The notes beneath the pieces were generated by a model. It had not been told where the DNA came from. It saw nothing but the letters and a program-made list of their open reading frames with translations, and did no database searches. A program made the translations under genes and the position numbers. DNA of 51,225 nt from Fragilaria crotonensis (taxonomy: Eukaryota; Bacillariophyta; Fragilariophyceae; Fragilariales; Fragilariaceae), in NCBI GenBank assembly GCA_022925895.1, contig JAKSYS010000456.1, positions 1-51,225 of the forward strand, in the 5' to 3' direction. This document shows, in pieces, positions 1-10,149 of this stretch. Position 1 is the first letter of the stretch; every line of letters begins with the position of its first letter.

Positions 1-3000
1 CTGACCTTTCTGAAGGGGTTGTTGCAAGGTATACAAGGATGCTTTTACTGAGGAAATTCAAGTCTGGTATTCGTGGCTTCTTTGACACACTCGATTTGCA
101 ACGTCCTCGAAGGCTACTCTCGACGGTTGCCACCCTCATCAATGGTCGCCCTGAGTGCTTGGCAAGTCTACCGATCGCATGCCCTCAAGTCCTTCACTCC
201 CACGTCAACGAGTATTATGGTTGAAAACTTCATCACGCACAATGGTGATCTTGATTTCTTTCGCGTCGGTTCCAAGTTCCACGACCTTCACACTGTTCAG
301 CTCTGGCTTGAACAGGCTACTGGTTTCCCGATGCCAGCAACTGTTGACAGCGCCGCGATTGCGGGGTTGGTAGACCTCATCAGAACTGCGGGATCGTTCG
401 GTCTGAGCGCGCGCTTCTCTTTTCTGCTTGGTCTTAAAACAAGCACAATAGAACTAGCCCGCTCACTCCCATCTCGGCAGGAATATCATCTCGTTGGCCA
501 GGTATTCGACAGGTCCCTTCTTGCCTTTTGCAAAACCAAGTCGGTTTCCATTCTCGACATCAGTAACAGTGTCTCCCTTCGTGCCGAACTTGCTGCACAC
601 ACCACCCCATTCATTCAATCGCACATCAAAAGCAACCCTCAGTCCAGTATTTTCGTTGATAACTTCGACGAGGAGAATGGAACGATGACTACTTCACAGT
701 TTGTGGCTGCTACTATCAATGCCTTCTTTGACAACGATCTCTTCCAGACGACGAAGTATTTCCTTGAGAACGCCAGGGGATCATTCGGTCTGATGTTTAC
801 AAGTTCTCTTGACGCTAGCAGCCAGATATGCATTGCCGCTCGCGGGCAAACGATGAGCGTGGCACTCTACCCACGTAAGGGTGTTATATTACGGTAGCGA
901 ACAAGCTGCTGTGAAAGCAGGGTTGAGCGTCAAAACTCCGGGTGGCGACGCAGAATACCTCTGGTCTACAATTGAAGGCAAGGAAAATATAAGCATGAAA
1001 GTGTTCGAATTGACCTGGACGACTTGGGCGGTGAGATTTGCTGATTGACTGGAGTGGTGGTTCTGGCAAGGATATCATCTCATATCCAAATAGACATTTG
1101 GAACAGTTCCCGGCGTGTTACGGAAAAGTCAGGCTGGTTTTCATCGGCAGAGCAACTACATGGATCAGAGTATCGCAAGTAGATTCATCCTCTTGGAGGG
1201 CAACCAGTTCGTGCATCTCTACCACCTGATTCCGACGATAACATCCTGAAGGATATTCGTGACATCCCAAAGATTTGCAACGGCATTCAAGATAGTTGGA
1301 GCGTCAAGCCTTAATTGTCTTACAGCTTGAACTTCTCTCGATGCTTGCGCAGTCGCTTACAAGCTAGGGTCGACGAGAAGGTTGCGATCCACGCTGGAAG
1401 TGTCGACATTCTTTTGACAGGCTGTGAAGTGTCGCTGTGGCTTGCTGAGCAGTTCGCAACGGATCTTCAGAAAGCGTTTCCTAAGCTATTCGTCAAGGTA
1501 GTCAGCAGCAACAAACTCTTGGGCGTTTTTGGGCAGGAGCTCTCCATCCCTTGCACTGGATACCCCTTGAGCCAAGACATGAATGACTTCAGCGATGCTA
1601 TAATCTTGATCGTGAGCCATAGTGGGGGCACATTCGCGCCACTCGCCTGCTCCAACCTGTTACAGTAAGTGTTGTGCGTGCACGCGTTGAGGTTGCGTTT
1701 GCTACTACTAAGACACAGTCGTTCTTCAGAGCGAAGACACAAAACATATTTGTCGTGACCAGTGAGTGGGATACTCAGATTGGCAAACAACTTCGCGGTA
1801 TGACGGGTGACATGCTTTCAAGTCGAATCTTTACCACCCAAGTGGGCGTTCGACCTGCCGAACCATGCTCCATCAGCGTGGCCGCAACACATCAGCTGCT
1901 TACACAACTTTTTCAGCAGACAGCACTGTCGATCCTCAGCGACTCAGAGTGTCGCCGTATTACCGGTGCAGTCATCACGGAGACTGATATCAAGATTCTT
2001 GAACGTTGCAATCGAGATAATATTAGGGCTCTTGAGTCCATCACTGGATGCGGAAAGAACGGAGAGCATCTCCTTGCCGAATTCGCTCATCCTGAGACGC
2101 TACTGCGTGAAGCTGGAAGACAGTGGAGCGATCACATCCTCGAGAATGCGCGAGCGCTCATTATGACCTTCGTCTACATTGTGGCCACAGTGACAGCCGG
2201 GTATCCTCTCATTACGGGACTTTCTATCGCCTGTGGGCTGAACTCGGGGAGTGCATTCTACGCCAGTAAGTAACAGAACGCTGGTCGACCACATGCTATT
2301 TAGGAGGACTCTCTGACCCATGATCAATATTCTTGCAGCCCGTTTTCTTGATTCCCTTCTTTACTTTTTCCTTCCGCAAATCAATGTCACAATTCTTCGT
2401 CTAGTGCAGGGTCGGAACCTTCGACATCGCATGGTGGGTAGGACTGTGGTGATCGGCGACATTCCCTGGGTGTCACAAGCAGCGGATGCTTTCCTTAGCA
2501 AGATATTTGCCTGTTCGTACTCAGTGGCTGGCCTGAATGTCCTAAGTGGCAACCCGGCTGATCACCTAGTTCACCGCCACACGCATCGTGTCGTGCGAGG
2601 TAGTTTACTGGTGTGTGGTCGGCCTGACGGTCGATTGATGTCCTTGACTTCTGCAGAGGCAACTGTATGTCTCTCGATCAATCAGGCAAGTAGTATTCAG
2701 AGCATTGGAGGAACATGCGAGAGCGTGACAATCGGTCATAACCCATCTACTATGGCTTTGACCAAGAACGACATATTCCTTGAAACTCACCGTCCCAAGT
2801 TCCTCTGCGAGCGCCTTCTTCTTGATGAAAACTTCAAAGCGATCAATTCATCCAAAGTCCTGTCGGCCGATCCCCATGAATCGGATGCTGAAGATGAACC
2901 CAGCACCTTAGCTCATTATTTGTTGGGCGTTTACATGGGATGGGCTCATGATGCCCAAAGGCAGCTTCAGACGAACAAGAGTGGTTTGCGTCAGTCGGGT

Positions 3001-3940
3001 TCGAAGTCTCACTATGAGAAGGTAGTGGAGTCCATGATTCAAGAGAAGAGTGAAAACAAACGTCTCAAAACTATCTTCGACGCGATCGATGTTGATGGCA
3101 GTGGGACATTGGACATCGATGAATTTACTTCAGCCTACAAAATGTATGACTCCAGTCTCACGGATGGCGGCATTCACGCCCTTTTCAAGAATATTGACAC
3201 AGATGGAAGCGGTTATATTGGTGAGTGGATCCTGAATGACGACGTACTGTGTCACCTTTTGACAATGAACTCACAAACGTGAATCTGCATCAGACTTCAA
3301 GGAATTCGCAATGTGCGCGACTCTGCCGAAATCGCAGGTAAGTAGAAACGCGAGTTGTGATGAATCAATTTTCGATACTCGACCTGAATGAGTGTTCTAA
3401 CCGGGTTTTTTTTCAAAGATGCTGAAGTTTCTCCAAGTAGTTGACCGCAAATTCACCGCCAAGAATCTCGATCCAGAAGCCAGCACTGAATCATACTTTG
3501 GTGCGGCCTTGAGAGAGACCGCCCCGGAGGGCACTCCTCTGTTTTCACTTTGTGAATCTCAGAACCTCAGTATGGAGTTATACGAATCTCGCATTGCATC
3601 GATGCAGAGGTTCGTCGCCATGACAGTAATGTTCCACGAAATGGGTCGAAGAGTCCAACAATTCTTCCCTCGGGTCTCGTTTGGTTATCTTGGGTATCGC
3701 ATGGATCGGACACATTCCATCATGCGAATTGCCACTACGGCTTCGCCGGTGTCTGGGTCCGATGTGCGCGAGCGCATGGACACCATCAAACTCAAGAACA
3801 GCATCAAGAAGGCTGTCAACGTTATTTCCTCGACGTGGTATATATATCGTCAGAAGGAATCACGTCGGCTGCTCCGCGAGAAGTCGATGGGTATGATCGT
3901 AAACGTGGCGAAACAGGAGTGTGCACTGACTGTGGAATAA
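1..3940 (+). CDS. Amidotransferase/SIS (GFAT-like) protein with C-terminal EF-hand pair; 5'-partial, frameshifted
   Basis: The N-terminal part resembles a class-II glutamine amidotransferase (THNGDLDFF near 232-260; GSEQAAVKAG near 893-925). The middle carries a sugar-isomerase (SIS) signature, ILIVSHSGGTFAPLAC (about 1606-1653), and a second SIS strand, IFVVTSEWDTQIGKQL. Hydrophobic stretches follow near 2160-2250 and 2335-2400. Two canonical EF-hands come next (DVDGSGTLDIDE; DTDGSGYI joined to DFKEF across an intron), then a basic helical tail. Four GT-AG introns restore the frame: 1665-1729, 2266-2338, 3221-3293 and 3338-3418. Single-base frame changes near 870, 1020-1060 and 1100-1320, plus an in-frame stop at 49-51, interrupt an otherwise conserved reading. 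The gene may be a pseudogene or carry assembly indels. The start lies upstream or is obscured. GFAT makes glucosamine-6-phosphate; whether this protein has that activity is unknown. The EF-hands suggest calcium control. Confidence 0.6.
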
Positions 3941-4436
3941 ACATGGTACAGCCGCTTTTGGTTTAAACAGTTCAATATATATATACCGATAACGATAGTG
4001 AATGCTCCATTTAAGACAGTTACCTTTGTAGATGACCGTTTCGTGTCAACATCGTGAAGGTAATTCGTGAACAGCGGACCATGCGCTACGTCCACGTGCG
4101 ATCGTTCGGTTGCGTGATATTGATTGCTGTGTTAAAGAGAAATTCCATCGGCGTTTGAGTGTGCAGATCCATGAGAATACTCACATGCCGTCAGGGATCA
4201 CAGATCACAGTATCGAATACCAACAATACACTCCTTGGTAGGAGCCACAAACGAAACCAAGTCGGGGGAGTAATTTCCCTTCCTCGGAATGATCAAGTCC
4301 ACTCTAGATCAATATGCCCGACGTATGCCTATGCTCACTCTGTGAAAACGAGAAGAGAAGTGGCGTAATTCGAATCCACACGAAAGTACGAAAAAGGCTA
4401 TGAAAGGAATTACGCAAAAAAAATAAGCAGAAAGGC
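3941..4436. other. Intergenic spacer between convergent genes
   Basis: About 0.5 kb between the stop of the EF-hand gene and the stop of the acidic-tail gene. No convincing coding frame, RNA gene or repeat was seen. It must hold both 3' ends. Confidence 0.5.
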
Positions 4437-6190
4437 TTAGGCACCGTGATCCACGACGGCGTTGTCCTCCAACTGTGTCAAGGCATGCAAAACGTGAATG
4501 CGAGCGAATTGTCGACGAATCCACGCCTGTCGATAGTGTGCAGTATCTCGACTGCCATCGGCACTCTCCTCATCCGAATCATCTTGATATCGAAAAACGT
4601 CATTTTCATTTCTACTTGCGCCCCAATCCTCGTCGGTATCATCTTCCTCGTCTGATTCTTCGTCATCGTCATCATCGACATCCACATCTTCATCCGCTCC
4701 CGCATCATCGTTCCAAACATATTCGTCGTCGTCGTCCTCATCGTCGTCTTCATCATCGTCATCGTCTTTATCCTCCTCCTCTCGTGCTTCTTGAAACTCT
4801 ACATCCGAATCATCACTTTCCTCCTCCTCCTCCTCATCATCATCATCATCTTCCTCTCCATCCGAGGCTGCCGCTGTGCAGACTCGTGTGCAGCATGTGG
4901 TAGGAGCTGATTTCGCTGCCGTCAATGGTGCCGCTGCCGCTGCCGCAGGCGATGGAGCCGCGGCGGCAGCTGGCTCGACGGCGGCAGCTACCTGTCTCAG
5001 GGCTCGTCTCTTTTTCAGCGCTCTCATATCCTGTGGCGTATCGTTGGCCCAATCCCACCGGCACATGTTGAGAATATAAAAAATACAATCGTCAGGCAGC
5101 ATGGACATGGGGGATTCCCAACGTCGCTGGCATAAAAAGAGGCACCGAGCAAGACTTTGGAATTTCCCTCCAAACACGTGTGCCTCGGACGGATTCCAGA
5201 GCTTGTAGACTGCCCCGTACTGGATGCGACCGACGAACTCACGCTGATCTCTCCAGGGATTGCCCCAACCCCAAATTGGAGTGGTCCCAAATGGAGTTTG
5301 GGATACGTGGGCTCGTCCGGTGAGGATCGAGACGAGTGCATCGTCGTATGTGCGGCGGTGATGACGATTGTCGTAGACAATAGCTTCGTCGCCGGGGAGG
5401 GTCGAATGAACGTAGATTGCTCTGACTTGGCCGGGTTTCATCACGATTGGGTTTTGTGAGAGATCGAGGGTTTGGAATGTCTGAAAGGAAGGTCTGTGTG
5501 TCTTCTCGTAAATCTTGGTCCAGTAACGCGGGTTCATAGCAAAGTATTGAGGATCTGGACGGCGTTGCTCGTTAGAGACCCATACAGTGATTGGACCTAG
5601 ACGGCCTCGGACAGCGATCGAATTAATAATAACATGGTCTAGAGGCAGGTTGTCCTTGCATTTGACTGGGAACATGACGCCACTGTGAAGCATCGTAGGT
5701 GTCGAAAGAACAACAAGTGTTGAGCAATTTGGAATTTGGTTGATTGAAACACGCCACCAGCCCACCAACCACAGACCGTAAACCCTGGCTTTTTACCATG
5801 ACATGTGACATGACTTACCAAAATGTATGATCCTCATTGTCTGAATACAGAAATAGAGAAATGAGAAAAGAAAACGAATGAATGAATGAGGAGTGTCAGC
5901 GAGTATTACGGCGTGGTCGCAGTTGCAATGTTGTTTTATTGCAGCATGGGGTTGCAAGGCTACAGCAACATCGAGGCAATTTCCTTTCAATGCACCACAT
6001 CTTGAGAATTCCACATTGCCATGAGTGCCACGCACAGACCCAAACGTACCGGAGAACACAATGCTTGAAAACTCCAGAACTGAGACGAAATGGTCAGCAC
6101 CACACCCACCCACAACTCACCTGTCGTTTCCACCGTCACTCTGTCATGTACCACGTATGTAGCTTCGGTTGGTCGGTTCAGAGCGGCCAT
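4437..6190 (-). CDS. Conserved-looking protein with F-box-like helix, Ala-rich linker and long acidic tail; three exons including a 22-nt micro-exon
   Basis: Predicted exons are 6121-6190, 5819-5840 and 4437-5682, giving 445 aa. The introns (5841-6120 and 5683-5818) have GT and AG ends. Phases match exactly: the 70-nt exon ends in phase 1 (G+AC = Asp) and the micro-exon ends TG, completed by T to Cys. The join reads DNEDHTF then CGVMFPVKC, followed by LDHVIINSIAVRGRLGPITV, a beta-rich region. LPDDCIFYILNMCRWDW near residue 230 resembles the first helix of an F-box, which would suggest an SCF adaptor; this is an inference. A poly-Ala/Pro linker follows, then more than 100 residues dominated by Asp, Glu and Ser, probably disordered. 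The start ATG at 6190 is the first in frame with the spliced reading. The cellular role is unknown. Confidence 0.6.
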
Positions 6191-6696
6191 GGTAGGTAAA
6201 TGAATGCACAACCTGTTGGAGATCTGCACAATCGATCACCGATCAGCAAATCTATCTGTTTCACATCTGCCAGCAGGTGTAGCATGAAGAGAAAAGGGCA
6301 AGATGCACTGTATATCTGTATGCATACGTACAATTGGTCGTGTACAAATACTACACTAGAAATTGACAGCTACGTAGTCCTACTAGCGTAGTACCAGTTG
6401 CTCGCATGGTGTACAATGCACAGTACATACATCCCAGGTTTACTCCACACTTTTATATGTCCAATAAATTTCGCATATCGAAGAATCTGGTCTGACCTTG
6501 ATTATTTTGTGTGACACGCCACCGCATTCGTCCTCCGGGTGTTACTTCGCCTGGAAGGTCCGGCAATACGGGCGAAGTCCTGAATAAAGGAAGCATGCGC
6601 GCCCGCCGGGAGGGAAACAAGTTCCGATCGATGTCTGGCTGGCGCAAAATTGGATGTGCCGGCGTGGTGGTGACACGGCTGACGTCTGCAAGAAAA
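6191..6696. other. Intergenic region upstream of the acidic-tail gene
   Basis: This 0.5 kb holds the presumed promoter of the minus-strand gene starting at 6190. Its last part (about 6500-6690) is GC-richer than the following motif array. No gene was supported. Confidence 0.4.
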
Positions 6697-7012
6697 TTTG
6701 CTTACAGCGAAAAAAAAATTGCTAACGGAATGAAATTGCTTACGGAATTTGCTTCCCATAAGCAAATCTCTATTGTAAGCAGAAATTTGCTTACAAAATT
6801 TGCTTACTGGGAGATTAAATTTGCTTACGGGGACTGTCTTTTCTACGTAAAAACATACCAATTTTCAAACACCTAAACAAAATTTACTTACAACAAAGAA
6901 GAATTTGCTTACGAAAATCAAATTTGCTTACAGAAAAAATTTGCTTACAAAATTTGCTTACCGGCATGATTTGCTTACTGATTTTGCTTACTGTCAAGAA
7001 ATATTTGCTTAC
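6697..7012 (+). repeat. Interspersed array of the 9-mer TTTGCTTAC (11 exact copies)
   Basis: Exact copies start at 6697, 6786, 6799, 6820, 6904, 6923, 6940, 6953, 6970, 6983 and 7004. Near copies (ATTGCTAAC, ATTGCTTAC, TTTGCTTCC, TTTACTTAC) lie near 6718, 6735, 6748 and 6883. Inverted partial copies (GTAAGC at 6775, TAAGCAAAT near 6760) also occur. Start-to-start spacing in the dense parts is 13, 17, 19 or 21 bp, so this is not a simple tandem repeat. The spacers are A/T-rich and vary. No coding frame explains it. It could be a protein-binding cluster, sub-terminal repeats of a DNA transposon, or a degenerate satellite. Confidence 0.85.
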
Positions 7013-7445
7013 GATGCAGCAACCTTGCCGGCTCGGATGGATCATTACGATTGCTAAAATTCTCGCATCATGCAAATCGGAGCAAGGCTGGCGCGCAAAC
7101 TCAACTGCCCCTAACGGTACGGCTGGAACGTGCATGGGCCGGACCTTCCTGATGTTCTCCTTCGGGCGTGCAACCGTATGCATATGTTTTTGCAAAAACG
7201 TCCAAGCTATTGGTGTATTCGTGTATGATGAATGCACAATGCATACCAGCTTCTGTACAGAATTGTGCTTGTACTACAGCACTCCCAGTACTGTAGCACT
7301 GTTTGACAGTACATGGATTCTCTGCACCCATACACTATTATAGGAGAGTACATAGTACTCCAGTACGCACTATACTGTATAGGGTAGAGAATGTGCTACT
7401 GGTAGTATTCTTGCACTGAAGTCTTCACACAACTCCGACACACCG
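7013..7445. other. Intergenic region, GTAC-rich in its second half
   Basis: No gene seen. From about 7220 to 7385 the DNA is rich in GTAC and TACTG words (for example CAGTACTGTAGCAC), a style repeated in other spacers of this window. Confidence 0.5.
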
Positions 7446-8021
7446 CTACACAAGATGTTCCATCTCTTTTAGGAGGAGACTTGATTCATTAGGATTCAAC
7501 TGGATGGCTCGCACGCCATGTTGGAGGGCATATTGGATATTCTTGGCGTCGTCATCGATCAGTAGAGTGCTTGCGTTGGTTATTTCCAATCCCTTGTGTC
7601 GTTTTTCCAGCTCTTCCACCGCACTTGCCATGTGCGCCTGCTTTCCCTTCGTGGAACCCAGTCCTTCATCCATGAATGTGCGACTACCTGGGAAGCCTCC
7701 TCGAATTGGAATTTCGGCAGCCCTGTCCGTAATGTGTTCTAGAATGTGACGCACCATCTCCGTTTTACTAGAAAATGTCACCACTGCAACGTGGATTCCC
7801 TCGTCAATCGCCAATGGAATTAAGCGACTGAACATTGGACGTACGTACGGCAGCAGTTCTTGCGCGGACTGCTTCCAGCACGCTCCAGTATGAATTTCCA
7901 TAATCGTTTTATCAAAGTCGATGGCGAGAAAGTTGATATTGACTGGCACAGGTCAGTTGAGAGTTGGAGAGACGCATGAATCGAAACTACTACCGGTAGT
8001 AGTTTCATTGTAGAATGTCAT
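7446..8021 (-). CDS. HAD-superfamily hydrolase (DxDxT phosphatase type)
   Basis: The main exon is 7446-7942. A short first exon, 7994-8021 (28 nt, starting at an ATG), joins it in frame across a 51-nt GT-AG intron (7943-7993). The predicted protein is about 174 aa. HAD motif I is AIDFDKTIM near residues 16-24 (nucleophile Asp18, acid/base Asp20). Motif II is VAVVTFSSKT, with a conserved Thr/Ser, and the metal-binding acidic motif is LLIDDDAKNIQYA. The length fits a minimal HAD phosphatase with a small cap insert (RGGFPGSRTF region). The substrate cannot be told from the sequence. The coding frame also stays open a little upstream of the main exon without an ATG, which is why the spliced start was chosen. 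The short first exon is the least certain part. Confidence 0.75.
7983..8006. repeat. 24-bp perfect palindrome across a predicted splice donor
   Basis: GAAACTACTACC is followed directly by its reverse complement GGTAGTAGTTTC, with no spacer. The predicted exon-1 donor of the HAD gene (7994/7993) sits at its centre. Confidence 0.9.
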
Positions 8022-8827
8022 GGTATGGTCATTACAGCCGGAATTATGATGCTGCTACAGCTACAGCTATTTGTACTCACGTTCTTTGCATCGCTGCAAT
8101 GCAACCAAGGAAGGTTCAGTCCACTCATCGCCTTCGTCCGTTGCCATGGCTTTCCTCTTTGCGTTTGTTCGTTAGCACGCATTTTCCCATTTTGATGATG
8201 ACACAACAATCAAGTACATTGTGCACACGTACCCTAGATGAAAGGAATAACAACGGACTTACACTTCGATTGCAGGGTTGATCAGTTATGTTGTGATTAT
8301 CATGCTGCAACTTGACAACTTGAGGAACAACTTCCTTGTATGCATGCGCGACCTCCGCACTCCGTTCTCCGTACTGCTGGTTTACGACAGTACCACTCTA
8401 CCTAGTACTGTAATAGTTTGTTGCATGCGAGCAGTAAAACGTCCGCCACTTTATGAATTTACGTTACATTGTACTACGTAGTATGTATTTATGAAAACGT
8501 ATGCTGATGCTGTATTCATAGAAGCAATCGAATACAAAATCGTTATATACACAATATTGTTAATAGTTGTATCATACTACTACTCGAACCCTTGTATGTC
8601 ATAGCGTGTAGGCCTCTGTGGCCAGTGGCCAGTGGCCTCTGTCGCCCTCCGTTGAATAAACAGGCCCGCCGGACAGGTCGGTTCTACTCCGACTACAGCC
8701 CAAAAAAGTCATGCCTGCCGTGCGCTAGAACATTTTGTTGTATAAAAACATAGTCGTACGTGTATATACCATTACTATGCTACCAGTACAGGCGTACCCA
8801 TTACCCATGACAATTAAGACATGCGAC
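8022..8827. other. Intergenic region between HAD gene and copia insertion
   Basis: About 0.8 kb with no supported gene. It includes GTAC/TACTAC-rich sequence (8380-8480) and the presumed promoter of the minus-strand HAD gene. Confidence 0.5.
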
Positions 8828-8832
8828 TCGGC
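8828..8832. repeat. Target-site duplication, left (TCGGC)
   Basis: The five bases TCGGC directly precede the left LTR and are repeated exactly after the right LTR, as expected for copia integration. Confidence 0.9.
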
Positions 8833-8972
8833 TGTTGATGAGATGGTGCTCGTCGTTCAAACGGTGAGCTACATAAATTATGAGCTACATATTGGATGGC
8901 CCTGGCAATGGGGAGCGGTGATGTCATTAGTGACGTCACAGTGACACTCCGGGTTCTCCGGGGAGAACAACA
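8833..8972 (-). repeat. 3' LTR of the copia element
   Basis: 140 bp, no difference seen from 14208-14347. It holds the palindrome GTGACGTCAC. The final reading frame of pol runs about 95 bp into it and stops at 8878. Confidence 0.95.
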
Positions 8973-10149
8973 CACCCTCACCAGGGACTGCACAAGAGAA
9001 AGTGAGTGATTTAGCACTGTGCACCGTTGTAGACATCGCAGGCGCCGTATCAGCAAGACACTCAAAATAGTTCCGTGTAGGATTTGTAGGCGAGTACAAA
9101 TACGTGGAACGAATGGCCTGATGATGTGAGGCAGGATGATGCTTGGAAAAGTAGTCGGCGCGATTTGTCGTGCCCTTGCTCCAATAGATTTTGAATTGTC
9201 CTTGTCGCACCCGATCGCGGATCCAATAAAAACGCATGTCAATAGCCTTTGACCGTTTTTGTTTTACAGTGTCGGTTGCGATTCCGCTAGCCGTATTGTT
9301 GTCGGTCGCCATGGGCGTTGCGGATTGTGGGTGGCCCATTTCAAGGGCAATTCGCAGAGGACAGGCTTCGCCGTTGTGGAATAAGGCTCCCAGTTCGGCT
9401 TCGGCGGCGCTGGAGAGGACTTCGCGCATGATGTGACACAAGACGTGGACCGCACCGTTGGGCCGATATTGCGCATTGGGTGAAGAAAGTTTGTTGGTCA
9501 AGAAGAAGTAGCCGGCGGCACGCGAGCGGCCCTTGACTACCGAGAGGTAGGAGGCGTCGCTTTCCACTGCTAAAATCATATCGCTGGCTGTGAATCGCAC
9601 CGTCGCGTCGGGATGCGCCGCGCAGTAATTCAGTAACTGCGATAGTTTTTCCATGGTGGTTGTGGTCGCTTGAGACTGCTCGGTCGCTAACTCACCGATT
9701 GCAGTGAGCATGGTTGAGTCAATGGCGCGTGCATAGAACAAGAGGGTGCCGAGAACTTCTAGAATGCGAGTCTTGTCAGCGGCGTCGAGAGTCGGTGTGG
9801 CGTCCGGGAGTGTAGCAAATTGGGTCTTTGCGCCGTAGTTGGGGCGTTGCCATGGGTGTGGCGAGTGTTCTGGGGAACGGCCCGCGATATGTTGGAAACG
9901 CAGCAAGGCCCGTTCGATATAACCAGGCATCGAAATGTCGCACGTGCGCTTTTCGTAGTCCCAATTTAACGTGAGCCCGCAGTATCGTGCACCAGTCCAA
10001 TCGATGCTTACTTCGTATGCGGATTTGAGGTTGCAATGAGATGATCGGCGTCTTCCTGGCGTGTGTAGCGTACGCCAAAATCGTCGACGACCAGGCTGAA
10101 AACGACGTCCCGGGTGGTGTGGCGCCAGAGCCCATGGGTGAGAGGACAC
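8878..10149 (-). CDS. Copia pol C-terminal part: end of RT and RNase H
   Basis: The reading begins to match after about 10020 (LKSAYEVSIDWTGARYCGLTL), following RT after a one-base shift. Typical copia features follow: the MPGYIERALLRF segment, RNase H strands AVESDASYLS and AEAELGALFHNG, TDNNTASGIA, and SKAIDMRFYWIRDRV with the copia-type YFSKHHP end. The last codons lie inside the 3' LTR. The stop is at 8878. The first 40 or so residues of this open frame overlap RT in the wrong frame and are not real. Confidence 0.8.
   Translation of the reverse strand: MSSHPWALAPHHPGRRFQPGRRRFWRTLHTPGRRRSSHCNLKSAYEVSIDWTGARYCGLTLNWDYEKRTCDISMPGYIERALLRFQHIAGRSPEHSPHPWQRPNYGAKTQFATLPDATPTLDAADKTRILEVLGTLLFYARAIDSTMLTAIGELATEQSQATTTTMEKLSQLLNYCAAHPDATVRFTASDMILAVESDASYLSVVKGRSRAAGYFFLTNKLSSPNAQYRPNGAVHVLCHIMREVLSSAAEAELGALFHNGEACPLRIALEMGHPQSATPMATDNNTASGIATDTVKQKRSKAIDMRFYWIRDRVRQGQFKIYWSKGTTNRADYFSKHHPASHHQAIRSTYLYSPTNPTRNYFECLADTAPAMSTTVHSAKSLTFSCAVPGEGVLFSPENPECHCDVTNDITAPHCQGHPICSS
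8930..8939. promoter_or_regulatory. CRE-type bZIP palindrome in LTR (GTGACGTCAC)
   Basis: A perfect 10-bp palindrome containing TGACGTCA, with a half-related TGATGTCA about 10 bp away. TGACGTCA is the classic CRE/bZIP binding core; diatom CO2/cAMP-responsive elements contain the TGACGT core. A promoter function in the LTR is inferred. Confidence 0.6.

Noticed and set aside
4355-4385. AATTCGAATCC resembling a tRNA T-loop
   Set aside because: No acceptor, D or anticodon stems fit around it. No tRNA, rRNA or CRISPR array was found in the window.
4475-4903. Plus-strand His/Pro/Arg-rich frame
   Set aside because: Antisense of the Asp/Glu-coding tail (GAT/GAC/GAA runs).
5882-6199. Plus-strand 105-aa open frame
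   Set aside because: It lies over exon 1 and intron 1 of the minus-strand acidic-tail gene and has no protein-like features.
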